From: Lytechinus pictus
Lineage: Eukaryota; Echinodermata; Echinoidea; Temnopleuroida; Toxopneustidae
Assembly: GCF_037042905.1 (NCBI RefSeq)
Contig: NC_087249.1
Coordinates: forward strand, 35,057,901 to 35,121,900
Direction of reading: 5' to 3'
DNA: 64,000 nucleotides
Below the pieces are notes generated by a model. That model was not told where the DNA came from, ran no database searches, and was given only the letters and a program-made list of their open reading frames with translations. The position numbers and the translations under genes were made by a program. Shown piece after piece: positions 11,607 to 23,618 of this stretch (within the stretch, counting starts at the first letter, position 1; each line of letters opens with the position of its first letter).

Positions 11607-13430
11607 GGTATTCTGAAAGCTCAATTAGCATTTTGGTATTCTGAAACGTCACTTAAGTGCCCCTTTCCATATTTGGCAGGGGTGCACTGCGCATACTTGC
11701 AATTGTACGCTTTATGACCGCGCGAAGACTTAATTGAGTAGTTACAAGACTTTTGGTATTCTGAAAAGTCTCATAGCGGACTTTCCAGTAGGGAAAGATA
11801 ATGGTGATATGAGGTCCATTAAGTCTCATCATCTCTTGCTAATTGCGTGGCTTTCATTTCTTATGAATATCATCAAATCGGTTTAATACTGCGACCAAAA
11901 TTAGGAGGAATGAAGAGAATAAAGGAGAAAGGTATAAAAAGGGAATAGAATAAAGGGAAAGGAGGTACTACAAGTAAAATAAGGAATAGGGAGTATATTT
12001 GGTAATAAAGAAATTAGAAAAGAGGGAAGAAGGAAACAGAAATTGTGTATTTATAGGGGAAATATGACTATTATTTTGTTATATTTTCTTTTATTATTAG
12101 CATCATAAAGTATTTTGTTTTTGCACATTATTTTGACAATAATGAGATTGCCAAATCACGGTAGGTGCAGCAATGTTCAGGGGTGAATCAAACCTCTTTT
12201 CCGTCAATAAACAAATAAGCATAGACCCCTTTAGTATTTAAATGAATATTCTCTCATAGAATAAAATACAAAAGAAAAAAAAAAGTGATGCCATCGTTTT
12301 CCCCACCTATAAAATCTTAAATGTCATAACTTTTTACATCCAATTTTAATAAAATTTCGGCTTTTTAAAAATTATGCTTGTCTGATTTAAAAAATCTTTT
12401 TATTCAAATCAGCATTTTGGTGGAGAAGAAATCTGATGTAAATGAAAAGTATGTTATTTTTAGGAATTAAAGCCAAATAACAGTAGTTGCAGTAAAATAC
12501 TGATTTCGTGAGAAAGTCTGTAAAACCAAGGTCAAGTATTACTGTATCATCGTGGATCTAGATCTGGTACAGTTACATAAACTGAACTTTGTAAAATCAT
12601 AAAATCTAAGCTGAAATACGATCACACTGAAGATCGCCAACACAGATAGGCACACGTGGGACAGTGTAATATTATTGCTGGAATAAAGACCCGACGAAAG
12701 TACCGAATCCGCGCTTATTTTGCTTATTTTTCAGCAATTACACAATTTCTTCCAGAATCCTTTGGCACATATTTTTTATTCATACAAACAGACACTTGGG
12801 TGGTCATTATATTAGATTCTGTAAAAAGTCATTTTGAGATCGTTACCAGAACTGGAATTTACCTTTTAAGTTAAAGAAGAATCCCCCCCCCCTCCTGATC
12901 AAGGCCCCCAGACAGAGGGAAATAAAATATTGTAAAATAAAAACAAAGAAAGATACAAATGGATTCAAATAGGTGGATGTGAAAATGAGAATGCGTTCGA
13001 AAAAAAAGAGAAAAGCACAAAGGTACAATAAATGAGAGAGAAAGGGACAAGACAACAGTTAATTTCAACAACATAACGAACTGTAATGTCTGATGTAAAA
13101 ACTTTTAGCATTATTTTTCAGCAAAAATTCTTTCTATTAAGATCGTGGTGCAGTGCACCTGCAGCAGCTGGGCGCTGCGCTGCAAGCTGCGCTGCAAGCC
13201 AGCAAAGTGAAGAAACACTGCGCGCTAGTAGAAAATTTTACGTTGTAAGAGCGCATTTGATTGGCTAATTCAGTTCAGTAGCGGAGTGGCTTACAGGGAG
13301 TTAATTGAGCGCTAATAGAGTTTTCAGAATACGAATTTGGAGGTCCATTAGCGCTACATTAAATGGGTAACTTATGAGGAAAGTATGAGGAAAGTTAAGT
13401 GGAAACTTACGAGACTTCAGAATACCCCCC
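11607..13430. mobile_element. TIR element with GGTATTCTGAA ends
   Basis: The left end GGTATTCTGAAAGCTC and the right end (inverted) GGTATTCTGAAGTCTCGTAA define inverted termini. GGTATTCTGAAA recurs inside the left end (11635, 11755) and CAGAATAC near 13325 inside the right end. The interior holds a degenerate half of the AAGGACAAGTCCACCC MITE (about 12290-12445). A C-homopolymer hides the exact right boundary. No transposase. Confidence 0.65.
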
Positions 13431-13758
13431 CCCCCCCCCGGGCTATAAAACTGTAGTGACTACTACCTACTACAATGGGATGGTACATGCAGAATAATGA
13501 TAAACAAATTTATGCCTTTGGAAATCTGTTTTGATATTGGGGATAGAAACAGGGTTCTATTTGGTAAAGCTCAAATATGCTGAACTCAATTATGATAAAT
13601 ATGTATGTGTGTAGATCCTGATATACATGCAGGCTTTTGCTTCAATGTTGATACAGTTGCTCTGTCATTTGAGAGTCATTTTGACATGGTTTTGAATAAT
13701 TTTTTTTTTGTATGCCTGTAGTTATGTAGTGTTATATCCTACCCTTTTGTCTCAACAG

Positions 13759-13836
13759 GATGGTTCAACGATAAGCTTCAAGATCAGGCGCAGGACAAAG
13801 TTGGCTAAACTCATGGATGCCTACAGGGACAAACAG
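13759..13836 (+). CDS. sumo: SUMO protein, internal exon
   Basis: Small ubiquitin-like modifier; SUMO is conjugated through its C-terminal diglycine to target lysines. The exon starts after the acceptor CTCAACAG and ends before the donor GTAAAA. It encodes 26 residues in phase 0, beginning DGSTISFKIRRRTKL and ending MDAYRDKQ. This matches the SUMO segment DGS.V.FKIKR.T.L.KLM.AY..RQ, the second beta strand and main helix of the fold. The boundaries (after Gln before Asp, and after Gln before Gly) are those of vertebrate SUMO genes. It joins in frame to 17189-17320. The 5' exon(s) with the N-terminal tail and first strand were not found upstream. Residues look closer to SUMO2/3 than to SUMO1. 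Confidence 0.93.
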
Positions 13837-13993
13837 GTAAAACTTATCTTGAAGATTGTTGCTCAGTAAAAACTTTTAGCTACATGGATTCTAAGGTGCT
13901 ATCTTTGCCTAGCAATTTCATGTATAATATGATGTAAGGCATTAAACATATATATTGCTCTTGTATCATATATTGATAAATGAAACTGCAAAA

Positions 13994-14065
13994 GGCATTA
14001 TTGGTACAAACCGCAAGGTTGGATACTAATATCCAACCTTGTGGTTTGTACCTTACCAATAATGG
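13994..14065. repeat. Near-perfect hairpin in the SUMO intron
   Basis: GGTACAAACCGCAAGGTTGG and its inverted partner CCAACCTTGTGGTTTGTACC form a stem around the short loop region TACTAATA. Outer GGCATTATTGG/CCAATAATGG extends the pairing after a two-base bulge. It may be a tiny palindromic MITE. Confidence 0.85.
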
Positions 14066-14339
14066 CTATTGGCTCACGACCAACAGAAATTTACCTCTGC
14101 CATTGTCATTTTAAGTTGTATGACCATTTCAAATGTATTGGCATTTATAAATTTTTTTATGGCGAAATCTGAATTTCATTCGCAAAATATAATTTTGTTT
14201 TTGAGAATGAAGAAAAATTTTGATGGTTATTTGAAATGCTGGATTGCTCAGTCGCCCAATTGCCTTAAAATTTTGCACAAGGGTCAAGAATTATGTAATC
14301 TACAAAGTTGTATAGCTAAATTTATGGAAGTCCTTTTTT

Positions 14340-15149
14340 GTCTCGCCTGCATAGCAGAGCGAGACTATAGGTGCCGCTTTTCCGACGGCGATGGCGGCGG
14401 CGGCATCAACATCAAATCTTAACCCAAGGTTAAGTTTCTGAAATGACATCATAGCTTAGAAAGTATACGGACCTAGTTCATGAAACTTGGGCATAGCAGA
14501 CCTGCCAACCAGTACGTTCTAGCCGTATTTAGTACGTTTTTGCAACCAAAATACGGCAGTACGTTTTTTCTTTGAAAAATACGTTTTTTGTAAAAAAAAA
14601 ATAAAAAACTAAATCGTAATTAATTGAGAAAAATGATCTCTATATGTCTCTATTTCATAAAACATGCACAAATATGGTTATTAGATCAATGTAATTTCAG
14701 GTAACTTGTTTTTTTTTCAATCATTTTGTTCGAACCAGGGTGAAGATATACACATGTTTTAATGTGTTTTTTTTCATCTGCAAGAGTTGTGCGCATTTTA
14801 GCTTGCATGCAGCTTGAGCGCCGCGATGAGCGAGTGCGCCAAGCATTTTATTATGAAATACACTTTTTTGGGGAAAAATACAGTTTTTTTTATCACAGAA
14901 TACAGTTTTTCATTCCCAGAAGTTGGCAGATCTGCATAAGGTTAATCAAGTATTAGTGAACATCCTGCTCGAGTTCCAGGTCACGTGACCAAGGTCAAAG
15001 GTCATTTAGGGTCAATGAACTTTGGTCAAGTTGGGAGAATTATTTTCCAAATCGTAACCGAAGGTATTTTATAGTAGTTTTCAAAGTTAGCACTGCTGCT
15101 ATATTAAATCGCATAATGCTGGCGAGACTGCCAGAGGCGTTCCACTTGT
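14340..15149. mobile_element. GTCTCGCCTGCA-family repeat, copy 2
   Basis: Begins GTCTCGCCTGCATAGCAGAG, ends GCTGGCGAGACTGCCAGAGG. Interrupted by the TIR insertion 14496-14935. Carries a perfect DR1-type motif at 14992-15004. The next copy follows within a few bases. Confidence 0.85.
14496..14935. mobile_element. Nested 440-bp TIR insertion with ATA duplication
   Basis: Ends are GCAGACCTGCCAAC and, inverted, GCAGATCTGCCAAC. Host sequence reads ...CTTGGGCATA before it and ATAAGGTTAATC after it. Sister units read GGACATAAGGTTAATC uninterrupted, so ATA (14493-14495, 14936-14938) is a 3-bp target duplication. The interior repeats TACGTTTTT and TACAGTTTTT motifs. No transposase. A 3-bp duplication is compatible with PIF/Harbinger-type activity, but that is inference. 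Confidence 0.85.
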
Positions 15150-16468
15150 TTTTGTCTCGCCTGCATAGCAGAGCGAGACTATAGGCGCCGCTTTTCCGAT
15201 GGCGGCGGTGGCGTCAACATCAAATCTTAACCTAAGGTTAAGTTTTTGAAATGACATAACTTAAAAAGTACATGGACCTAGTTCATGAAACTTGGACATA
15301 AGGTTAATCAAGTATTACTGAACATCCTGTCTGAGTTTCAGGTCACATGACCAAGGTCAAAGGTCATTTAGGGTCAATGAACTTAGACCATGTTGGGAGA
15401 ATTATTTTCAAAATCTTAACCGAAGGTTAAGTTTTTGAAATGACATCATAACTTAGAAAGTATATGGACCTAGTTCATGAAACTTGGGTATAACCGTATA
15501 AGGTTAATCAAGTATTAGTGAACATCCTGCCTGAGTTTCAGGTCACGTGACCAAGGTCAAAGGTCATTTAGGGTCAATGAACTTTGGTCAAGTTGGATGT
15601 ATTTGTTGAATTACTCTCATAACTTTGAAAATTTATGGATCTAGTTCATGAAACTTGGACATAAGGTTAATCAAGTATTAGTGAACATCCTGCCTGAGTT
15701 TCAGGTCACATGACCAAGGTCAAAGGTCATTTAGGGTCAATGAACTTTGGCCAAGTTGGGGGTATTTGTTGAATTAATTACTATCATAACTTTGAAAATT
15801 TATGGATCTAGTTCATGAAACTTGGACATTAGGTTAGTCAAGTACCACTGAATATCCTGTGCGAGTTTCAGGTCACATGACCATGGTCAATGGTCATTTA
15901 AGGTCAATGAACTTTTGCAGTGTTGGGGGTATTTGTTAATTTACCATCCTAACTCTGAAAGTTTATGGATCTAGTTCATAAAACTTGGACATAAGAGTAA
16001 TCAAGTATCACTGAACATCCTGTACGAGTTTCAGGTCACATGACCATGGTCAAAGGTCATTAAAGGTCAATGAACTTTGGTCGTGTTGGGGGTATTTGTT
16101 GAATTACCATCCTAACTCTGACAGTTTATGGATCTAGTTCATAAAACTTGGGATATAAGAGTAATCAAGTATCACTGAACATCCCCTGTGAGTTTCAGGT
16201 CACAAAACCAAGGTCAAAGGTCAGTTTACGTCAATAAACTTAGGCCATGTTGGGGTAATTGTTGAATTGCCATCATAACTTTGAAAGTTTATGGATAGAG
16301 TGAATGAAATGTGGACATGGGTGTAGTTGACAAGTCTTAAGTCACCGTTCAAATGTCATTTATGGTCAATGAACGTGGTATTATGTCATTATATGAATGG
16401 TGTTTTTTGTTATTTTTTTTTATTAAATCGCGTAATGCAGGCGAGACTGCCAGAGGCGTTCCACTTGT
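15150..16468. mobile_element. GTCTCGCCTGCA-family repeat, copy 3
   Basis: Complete copy from GTCTCGCCTGCATAGCAGAG to GTAATGCAGGCGAGACTGCC, with about six ~195-bp internal units (CATGAAACTTGGACATAAG...TCAGGTCACATGACCAAGG...GGTCAATGAACTT). Perfect AGGTCAAAGGTCA at 15354, 15554, 15717 and 16211. Confidence 0.88.
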
Positions 16469-17188
16469 TAAAACTAATTAATTTATGCGAGAAATCATGT
16501 TTTGGTATTCTTAGTAAAATAAACCCTCAGGAATAGCAATTTTTGGTACAAATGACTTTCATAACTCCCTCATCAATTCCTGAAAGAAAAAGATAGGTTG
16601 TAATAATTATTTTGTATGTATTTTTGTTTGTTTTTCGTCGAGTGTTTTCGGATGCGTGGGTGTGTGTGTTAGGGTGTATGTGTGTGTGGTATTATTTACA
16701 CTATTTGAAACAATGATGATACATGTACTTACTAGAAAAGTATTTACATAAATTTGAAAGGCTGATTTTGTCCATAGGGCTATACACAGTCATATATAGA
16801 GAAATAGTGAAATTTCAGTGACATGTGTTCGGTAAACGTAATCTGACACCCGCACAGAAGGTCTGATAGCTATAGATTTGGTATCAAAATTTGCAGGAAG
16901 GATCAAAGAAAAAAGTCATGAAATTTTGTTTTGAAACATATAGGCATTGGGAAAAATTTGACAGTGGGGGACATAATGCCCCCCCTCTGGTAGTATTAGG
17001 GTAATTGTTTTGTTATGGGAATAGCTCAATATCACAAAGAAAACTTCCTAGTCTTTGATATATTATTGGGCTGTAGTCTAGTTTTCTTTTTAATGTCCTT
17101 GTGATCAAATCCAACAAATATTTGTTGATGAACCATGACTGAATACCAATAACTCTATAAGATGCCTTTCTGCTTTTCCCTTTTTCAG

Positions 17189-17320
17189 GGTTTGAGGGGA
17201 CAGCTGCGTTTTCGATATGATGGCCAGCCAGTAAACGAAGATGACACACCAGAGACTCTTGATATGGAGGATGAAGACCAGCTTGAGGCATATCAAGAGC
17301 AGACCGGTGGTAGGGGGTAG
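17189..17320 (+). CDS. sumo: SUMO protein, C-terminal exon with diglycine
   Basis: Terminal coding exon, 43 residues plus TAG. It begins [20 protein letters not shown] and continues to [38 protein letters not shown] corresponds to [21 protein letters not shown] of SUMO2/3, while YQEQTGG is the SUMO1-like version. The conjugation diglycine is intact, followed by only Arg-Gly, so a SENP-type protease would have to remove two residues to mature it. The exon opens in phase 0, continuing the 13759-13836 exon exactly. A Rad60/NIP45-type SUMO-like domain is less likely because those lack the diglycine. Orthology to a given paralogue cannot be settled here. Confidence 0.95.
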   Translation, partial: GLRGQLRFRYDGQPVNEDDTPETLDMEDEDQLEAYQEQTGGRG

Positions 17321-18095
17321 GCTTGGACTCATTTCTGATGAATCATTAGTTCCAGTTGTTCCGCAACCTACATGTGCATCTTCACAAGAATGTCAGAGAG
17401 ACCAGCAATGTAGCAGTTATTTGATTGTAGTTTTTAAATGCCCTAAATGATCGACAGTTCAACAAATTAACCCATGTGAGATGCTGCAGATTCGGTGTGT
17501 TGAACGTCTGGCACTATAGTTATGTTCCCTAACTTGATTATCCCTTGTTGCAAACTATTGTTTGTTTTTGTCTTTGGCTTATGTGATCACTTCCACATTG
17601 TTGTCTTATTTAATCATAGTTTGTGCCAAAGTATCAGTTTAATTGCCTGAAACCTTTTTTTTTTGTAAATAATTGTCAAGTGACTTGATGGGTATGGTGT
17701 CACGTGACATCATTGCTGCAGTAAGACATTTGCACGTGCAGGTTGTGGTTGTGTATAAATGTCTTTGGACACTCTGAAAATTTGTACAATATTATGGATG
17801 TAGCACTACTTTTTGTCCAGTTATAGTAACTTTGAAATTGTGTTCATTGAAATCACTTTGTAGCATAGCTAAATGACCAAATACACATCTGGAGATTTCT
17901 CTTCACTCTACCAAGGAAAAAATGTATATTTAGAGATGAAAATGATTTTCATAAATTTGTCATTTAATGTGAAGTTGAGACTCTCTTGAAATCTGTTGTA
18001 GCTGCTCACCGATTGATATGAGGAGATGGTTATATCACTTGAAAGTCCTGCATTCACAAAAGAGTTTTACTTTTAAGCCTCTTCTAGGATCCTTG
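17321..18095 (+). other. Probable start of the SUMO 3' UTR
   Basis: Follows the stop codon directly, is AT-rich and repeat-free up to the MITE at 18096, and contains no AATAAA. Its status as UTR is inferred from position. Confidence 0.5.
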
Positions 18096-18699
18096 AAGGA
18101 CAAGTCCACCCCAACAAAAAGTTGATTTGAATAAAAAGTCAGAGAAAAATCCAACAAGAATAACACTGAAATTTTCATCAAAATCGGATATAAAATAAAA
18201 AAAGTTATGACATTTTAAAGTTTCGCTTAATTTCACAAAACAATTATATGCACATCCTGGCTGGTATGCAAATGAGGAGACTATGACGTCATCCACCACT
18301 ATTTCTTTTGTATTATTTTTATTTTTATTATATGAAATATGAAATATTCTAATTTTCTCCTCATTGTCAAGTGATACAAGGATTAATTCCTCCCCGAACA
18401 TGTGGAATTAGCATTGTTTAATACTATATGGTTCAGTCAAGTTGGTCCTTATTGTCAAATATATAAAAAATGCAATATTGTATAATTCAAACAATAAAAA
18501 ACAAAAATAGTGAGTGATGGACATCATCGACTGACTCACCTAGTTGTGCATATCACTGTTTTGTGAAAAATAAACGAAACTTTAAATGTCATAACTTTCT
18601 TATTTTACATCCGATTTTGATGAAATTTTCAGCACTATGCTAGTTTGATTTTTAATTATTTATTCAAGTCAGCATTTTCCTTGGGTGGACTTGACCTTT
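18096..18699. mobile_element. AAGGACAAGTCCACCC MITE, copy 1
   Basis: Inverted ends AAGGACAAGTCCACCCCAAC and, read inverted, AAAGGTCAAGTCCACCCAAG, with TTGA/TTAA-like bases outside. Internal conserved stretch: TCATCAAAATCGGAT...AAGTTATGACATTTTAAAG in both halves. Contains an octamer ATGCAAAT (18266-18273) and a CRE palindrome TGACGTCA (18284-18291). An inverted second copy is at 22666-23233. Confidence 0.82.
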
Positions 18700-21545
18700 A
18701 AGTATAAGCCTCATTATATGCATTATTTTTTCCTTGGGAACGCTCCATGGAGTCAAGGTCAGGAGTCACAAGGGATAAAACACACTTGAAAAGAAAATTC
18801 AGGTGAGGTTCTTTTGTCAATTTTGGCCCAAGGTAATTTGTAAGAATACTATGCTTGTGTGTACATATTGGTCTATAGATGATGAGTACACAGATGCATA
18901 TTGTATCAAGGTAATCAGTAAAAACCATAATCCCCAACCATCTTCTGTTCTTGGTTCATATACGTACATGTATGTAATGAATGTTATCTTAGATCATGCA
19001 ATCATGGGATCCTAAATAAAATGTTCACATTTTTCCCCCTTTGTATGAATCAATTAATTTGACTGAAACAAAAGTAGGTAAATTGGTCAATATTACAATG
19101 ACATACATGTATTTCCAATCAGACAATCAATGGCTGTGGTGCCAATAGCTTTCATAATTTAAAGGTAACTACAGGATGATATGAAATAATGTAAATTAAG
19201 ATTACACAAAACTCAGATAGTTTCATTAAAATCAGACCCCCCCCAAAAAAAAAAAAATTGCCTTATCTCCTTTGTGCATACATGTATGTCTGCATGAATG
19301 AGCTTATGCCATTTCTGTATTGTTTTGTATTTTATGAAATGGTGAATGTTTTTTTTTCTCCAAGAATGTAAATATAGGACTACTGATATTATATCTAAGA
19401 TCATTGCTGTCGTTTATTTTGTTACAAAGGAGACATGTTATGCACACATGTATGGAAATATTGAAACAATTATTTCATATAATAAGATTGGAAAACAATA
19501 TTGGGGACATCACATTATCTGGTCAAGTTCTGAAAAAGGCTAAAATATTGAATAAATTACTTAATGTTTTTTTTATCAGATTTTGATGAAATTGTCCGTG
19601 TTTTGCCTGTTTAGATTTTCTTATTTTATTCAGATATTATTTTCCAGCCTGGATTACTGTACACCTCTTAAGTAGCATCAATGTTATACCAGTTCACTGA
19701 AAACTGCATGTCTAATGCTTGTTGTTTGTCACTGATAATATGCAGATCATACCAAAAAACGGTTTTTCATCTTGGGTGGCTCTACAGGGATATCCAAACT
19801 TTGCAAATATGATATTTTTTTCCAGAACTTAATAAATAATATTTAGATGCCCTTTTATCCTGCCCTCATCCTGTGTATTTCCAACTGAACTTGATTTCTA
19901 AACAAAACATGAAGAATTAAATTGCAAAGACATATAATTTTACAGATACATGTATATTCTTGTAATCTATTTTGAAGCTGTAAACATGTATATGACTTAT
20001 ATGTGAAATTCATTTGTTTCACCACCTTATATTGTTACTGTGAAAGCATTGATATACTGATAGAATAGTAATATTACAGTATGTCTTTTTTGTTGTATTA
20101 AAGAAACATGTCTGTAGTGTCATTTTTTTTTTTAACATTTTGATTTTGGGGAAAGATTGTTCAGTAACCTATTATTTTTTTCCAGTAGTTTCAATTGAAT
20201 GCTTGCCTCATTTCTTGATGTCCTTCATATTTTAATGAATTGGATCATAATTTTTACTCAACGACTTACTCTGGAAACTGTAGAGTGGAGTTTGACATGA
20301 TATGAGTAACCAGAATAAGCACTTCAGGCAAATGGTTATCATATCACATCATTGATGCTGACGACTATCAAGCATATAATCTTAGTAGTTTCAATTGGTA
20401 CATGACAAATGCAATATTCTCAAATTTATTGAAGGTAGTGCATTGGGGAACCTGTAGTAAAGGCAAATTGAGACTAGTTTGTTACCAACATCCCATCTTT
20501 ATGCCCATCTGATTGATTCATATCAGGGATGCTAGAGTCAAGGTCACAAGGCCACAAAACTTTCTTCACCAGTCTTAGGACATGTCTCTGGGCTTAGGCT
20601 GGCTGGCCTCAACTCCATCACGGTTTTTCAGCTCTCTTTCATCTATCCAATGTTTAGAGTTTCTCAACAATGCACATCCTTTATAATTATGTCAACTAAA
20701 TGTATTTCATTGGGTTACAGGATTTCCTGGTAGTTGCTAAAGCATTGTGGATCATCTTTCCCTGGCAAGGAACAAGATGATATAAAGGCATTTTTTAAAG
20801 TGCTTCTGTTCAGGTTATTAGTGATTGTAGTTTAGAGGGAGAGGGGGGGGGGGGCTTGGGCTGGAGGGTTACCATTAGAAAATTCCATGACAATATTATT
20901 TGTTGATGTAAGTACCCTGGTTGGAGCTACCTTCTCAGTGCTGCAGTATTCGGGCATGGTAAGGATTTGAGGATTACATTTAGGTCCAATGGAAAGTCAC
21001 CAGTAGTCAAATGAGAGGGTGCCCCCCCCCCCCTCCCCATTGTGACAATCTGAAACTCGAGAGATTGTTAGGCACAGGAGATGTGTTATAAACTCTTTTC
21101 ATTCCCATTGTGTCACGCTTGTTGGGTATTTTACTGCTGACAGTCTGTGTTATAATTTTGTATCTTTTTTTTTCAACAAAGTGTAATCAGAGAAATGAAA
21201 CCATGTTTGAACATGTAGCTATGTAATAAGTAGTTTAGACAATTATCGTGCATGTCTTAATACAGTGAATTTCAGTACCTTACTTAGTCTTCTTTAATTA
21301 TTGTCTTAAATATTTGGTTTTAGAAATACAATTGCTGAAGGCAATATTAATAACATGTATACCATGTGTATGTATATGGAAGAGATAGTGCATGGTCCAA
21401 CTTGTGTATTGTGACAGCGAGAGAGAGAGGAGAAAAGGCGGAAAGAGGGTTGAAAGGGGTGGGGTGGGCTGGACTTAGCTTGGAGAATGACCATCAGAAA
21501 TTTCATGCCAATTTGTTTGTTAAAGTATTCTGAGAGAGATTGAAT
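18700..21545. other. AT-rich non-coding, downstream of SUMO
   Basis: No exon-like frame was recognised. AATAAA occurs at 19015-19020, and ATTAAA at 20098-20103 is followed by GTCTGTAGTGTC and a long T run, a plausible polyadenylation site for SUMO or another transcript. A homopolymer G/C region near 20845 and 21023 is low complexity. Confidence 0.45.
20098..20103 (+). terminator. Candidate polyadenylation signal ATTAAA
   Basis: ATTAAA with a GT/T-rich downstream element (about 20107-20135). Use by the SUMO transcript would give a 2.8 kb 3' UTR; inference only. Confidence 0.3.
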
Positions 21546-21553
21546 AAAGGAGA

Positions 21554-23610
21554 CAGTGGCGTAACAGGCGGGGGGGGGGGGCAAGCTACCCCCTGGCGGA
21601 TTTCACCGGGAAAATAAAAAAACCGGGGGAAAAGAAAAGGGAAGGAGAAAGAAAGGGGAAGGAAAGGGAATGGTCAAAAGAAAACGAAGAATTTTTTAAT
21701 GGAAAAGGAAGGAAAGCGGGAAAGAAACGAAAGAAAAAACATTTGAGAAAGAAGAAATCAATCCGAAATAGGCCTATGTATATAATGTAATAGCATGATG
21801 GGAAATAATTTAAAAGATGACAAAATGGCAAACAAAGCGGTAAATGAAGGTAGAATGGAATAAGTCAAAAGCTAAATTGGAAAACGAAGAAAAGGGATAA
21901 GAAAAAAAACTTAATAACACTACCGGGCTGCCGCAAGCTTGCTAAATTTTATGCAAAATCGCTACCGGGGCTTTGCCCCAGACCCCACGCAGTAGGAGCT
22001 CTTCATCTATAACCTTCAAATGGCTCTATAACGCCCCCTGTAGGGACCCTTCCTACACTAAGCTTCATACGTTCAATCACTGGCGTACAGGCGGGGGCTT
22101 GGTTCCAAACCCAAAAGGAATTAAAAGAAATTATAGGAGACAACGTATAATGAAATGAATGGAAACAATGAAATCTGTTATTTGCTGAATATCATGGAAA
22201 AATCTATAATTTAATTTCAATGGGCAATTTTTTTTCAGGTCGCTTTGCTCGCTGGCGACTTTTTACAAATTGTCCATCATTGCTATGTTTTGCCCCCTCA
22301 AAATATTTGGTTCATTACGCAACTGGGTTGAATAAAATGTGTTGTGTAAAAGCTATATTCTGTATATACCCGCGATTTGATTAAAAATAGCGGCAATCTG
22401 CGAGGTTTAAATGGCTTTGATATCAAGAAGTTCCAGGGGCTCCGCCCCAGACCCAAACCGCATAGCGCTGCCGTCTATGAGTGTGGAAGGGTTGGGCCAT
22501 GACCCACAAAAGTTCTACAACCAAGAAAAAAAAGGAGGAAAGAAAAGCAAAGGAAAAGTGTATGATGTGATTTTATTTGCTGAATATAATATCTCAAAGT
22601 TAGAAGTCTCATAAAATGGTGATTTTTTTCTCGCGCTTTCTTAACAGTCAGGTAAAAAACCTCGGTATAACATAACCACCCCAGGAAAATGCTGACTTAA
22701 ATAAATAAATAAAAATCAAACTAGCATAGTGCTGAAATTTCATCAAAATCGGATGAAAAATAAGAAAGTTATGACATTTTAAAGTTTCACTTATTTTTCA
22801 CAAAAACGGGGATATGGACAACTAGGTGACTAAGTCGACGATGTCCATCACTCACAATTTCTTTTGTTTTTATTGTTTGGATTATACAATATTTCATTTT
22901 TCATAGATTTGACTATAAGGACCAACTTGACCGAACCATATAGTATTAAACTATGCTAATTCCACATGTTCAGGGAGGAATTAATTGTTGTATCACTTGA
23001 CAATGAGGAGAAAATTAGATACAAAAGAAACAGTGAGTGGATGACGTCATAGTCTCCTCATTTGCATACCAGCCAGGATGTGCATGTAACTGTTTTGTGA
23101 AATTAAGCAAAACTTTAAAATGTCATAACTTTCTTATTTTACATCTGACGATGAAATTTTCAGTGTTATATGCTTGTTGGATTTTTCCTTTTTATTCAAC
23201 CCAACTTTTTGTTGGGGTGGACTTGTCCTTTAAGCAGCTTTTTCGCACATGTGTCATACTACGCCCCCTCGTTTCTTTTTTACTCTTCACGCTATCCGCA
23301 AAGAATCCTGTTCACAGTAGCGTACAGACCAACAAAAAAAAAGGAATGGAAAGAGAGAAAAGTGAAATATATTGTTCTTTGGATATCATGTCAAAATCTA
23401 TCACAAAATTGGACTTTGTATTAAAAATGTCAAAATTTTTGCTCGCTCGCAACTTATAAAAAAAAAATAAATTCTGCCCGTTACGCAATATCTGCCCCTC
23501 TCAAAATCGTCGCCTCATTACACCATTACGCCTGTTCATACCATGATATGACCGGTAAATGTTTGGCTCTTGCCCCGCCCCCCTGGCCACCGACCCCTAT
23601 TACGCCGCTG
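21554..23610. mobile_element. hAT-type non-autonomous transposon, 8-bp target duplication
   Basis: Termini CAGTGGCGTAAC (left) and, inverted, CAGCGGCGTAAT (right) are flanked by identical AAAGGAGA octamers (21546-21553, 23611-23618). An 8-bp duplication with CAG-type ends is the hAT signature. There is no transposase frame. A purine-rich stretch (21600-21770) and a nested MITE (22666-23233) make up much of the interior. Confidence 0.9.
22666..23233. mobile_element. AAGGACAAGTCCACCC MITE, copy 2 (inverted relative to copy 1)
   Basis: Right end TTGGGGTGGACTTGTCCTTTAA is clear; the left end is eroded (CACCCCAGGAAAATGCTGAC retained). The octamer ATTTGCAT (23060-23067) and TGACGTCA (23042-23049) are conserved with copy 1. 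Nested in the hAT element. Confidence 0.82.
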
Positions 23611-23618
23611 AAAGGAGA

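Larger units (their letters stand above)
13837..17188 (+). other. SUMO intron (3,352 bp)
   Basis: Bounded by GT (13837) and a pyrimidine-rich acceptor TTTTTCAG (ending 17188). It holds a 70-bp hairpin, two abutting GTCTCGCCTGCA repeats, one of them with a nested TIR insertion, and a GT-rich stretch near 16620-16700. About 16470-17188 is otherwise featureless AT-rich sequence. Confidence 0.9.
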
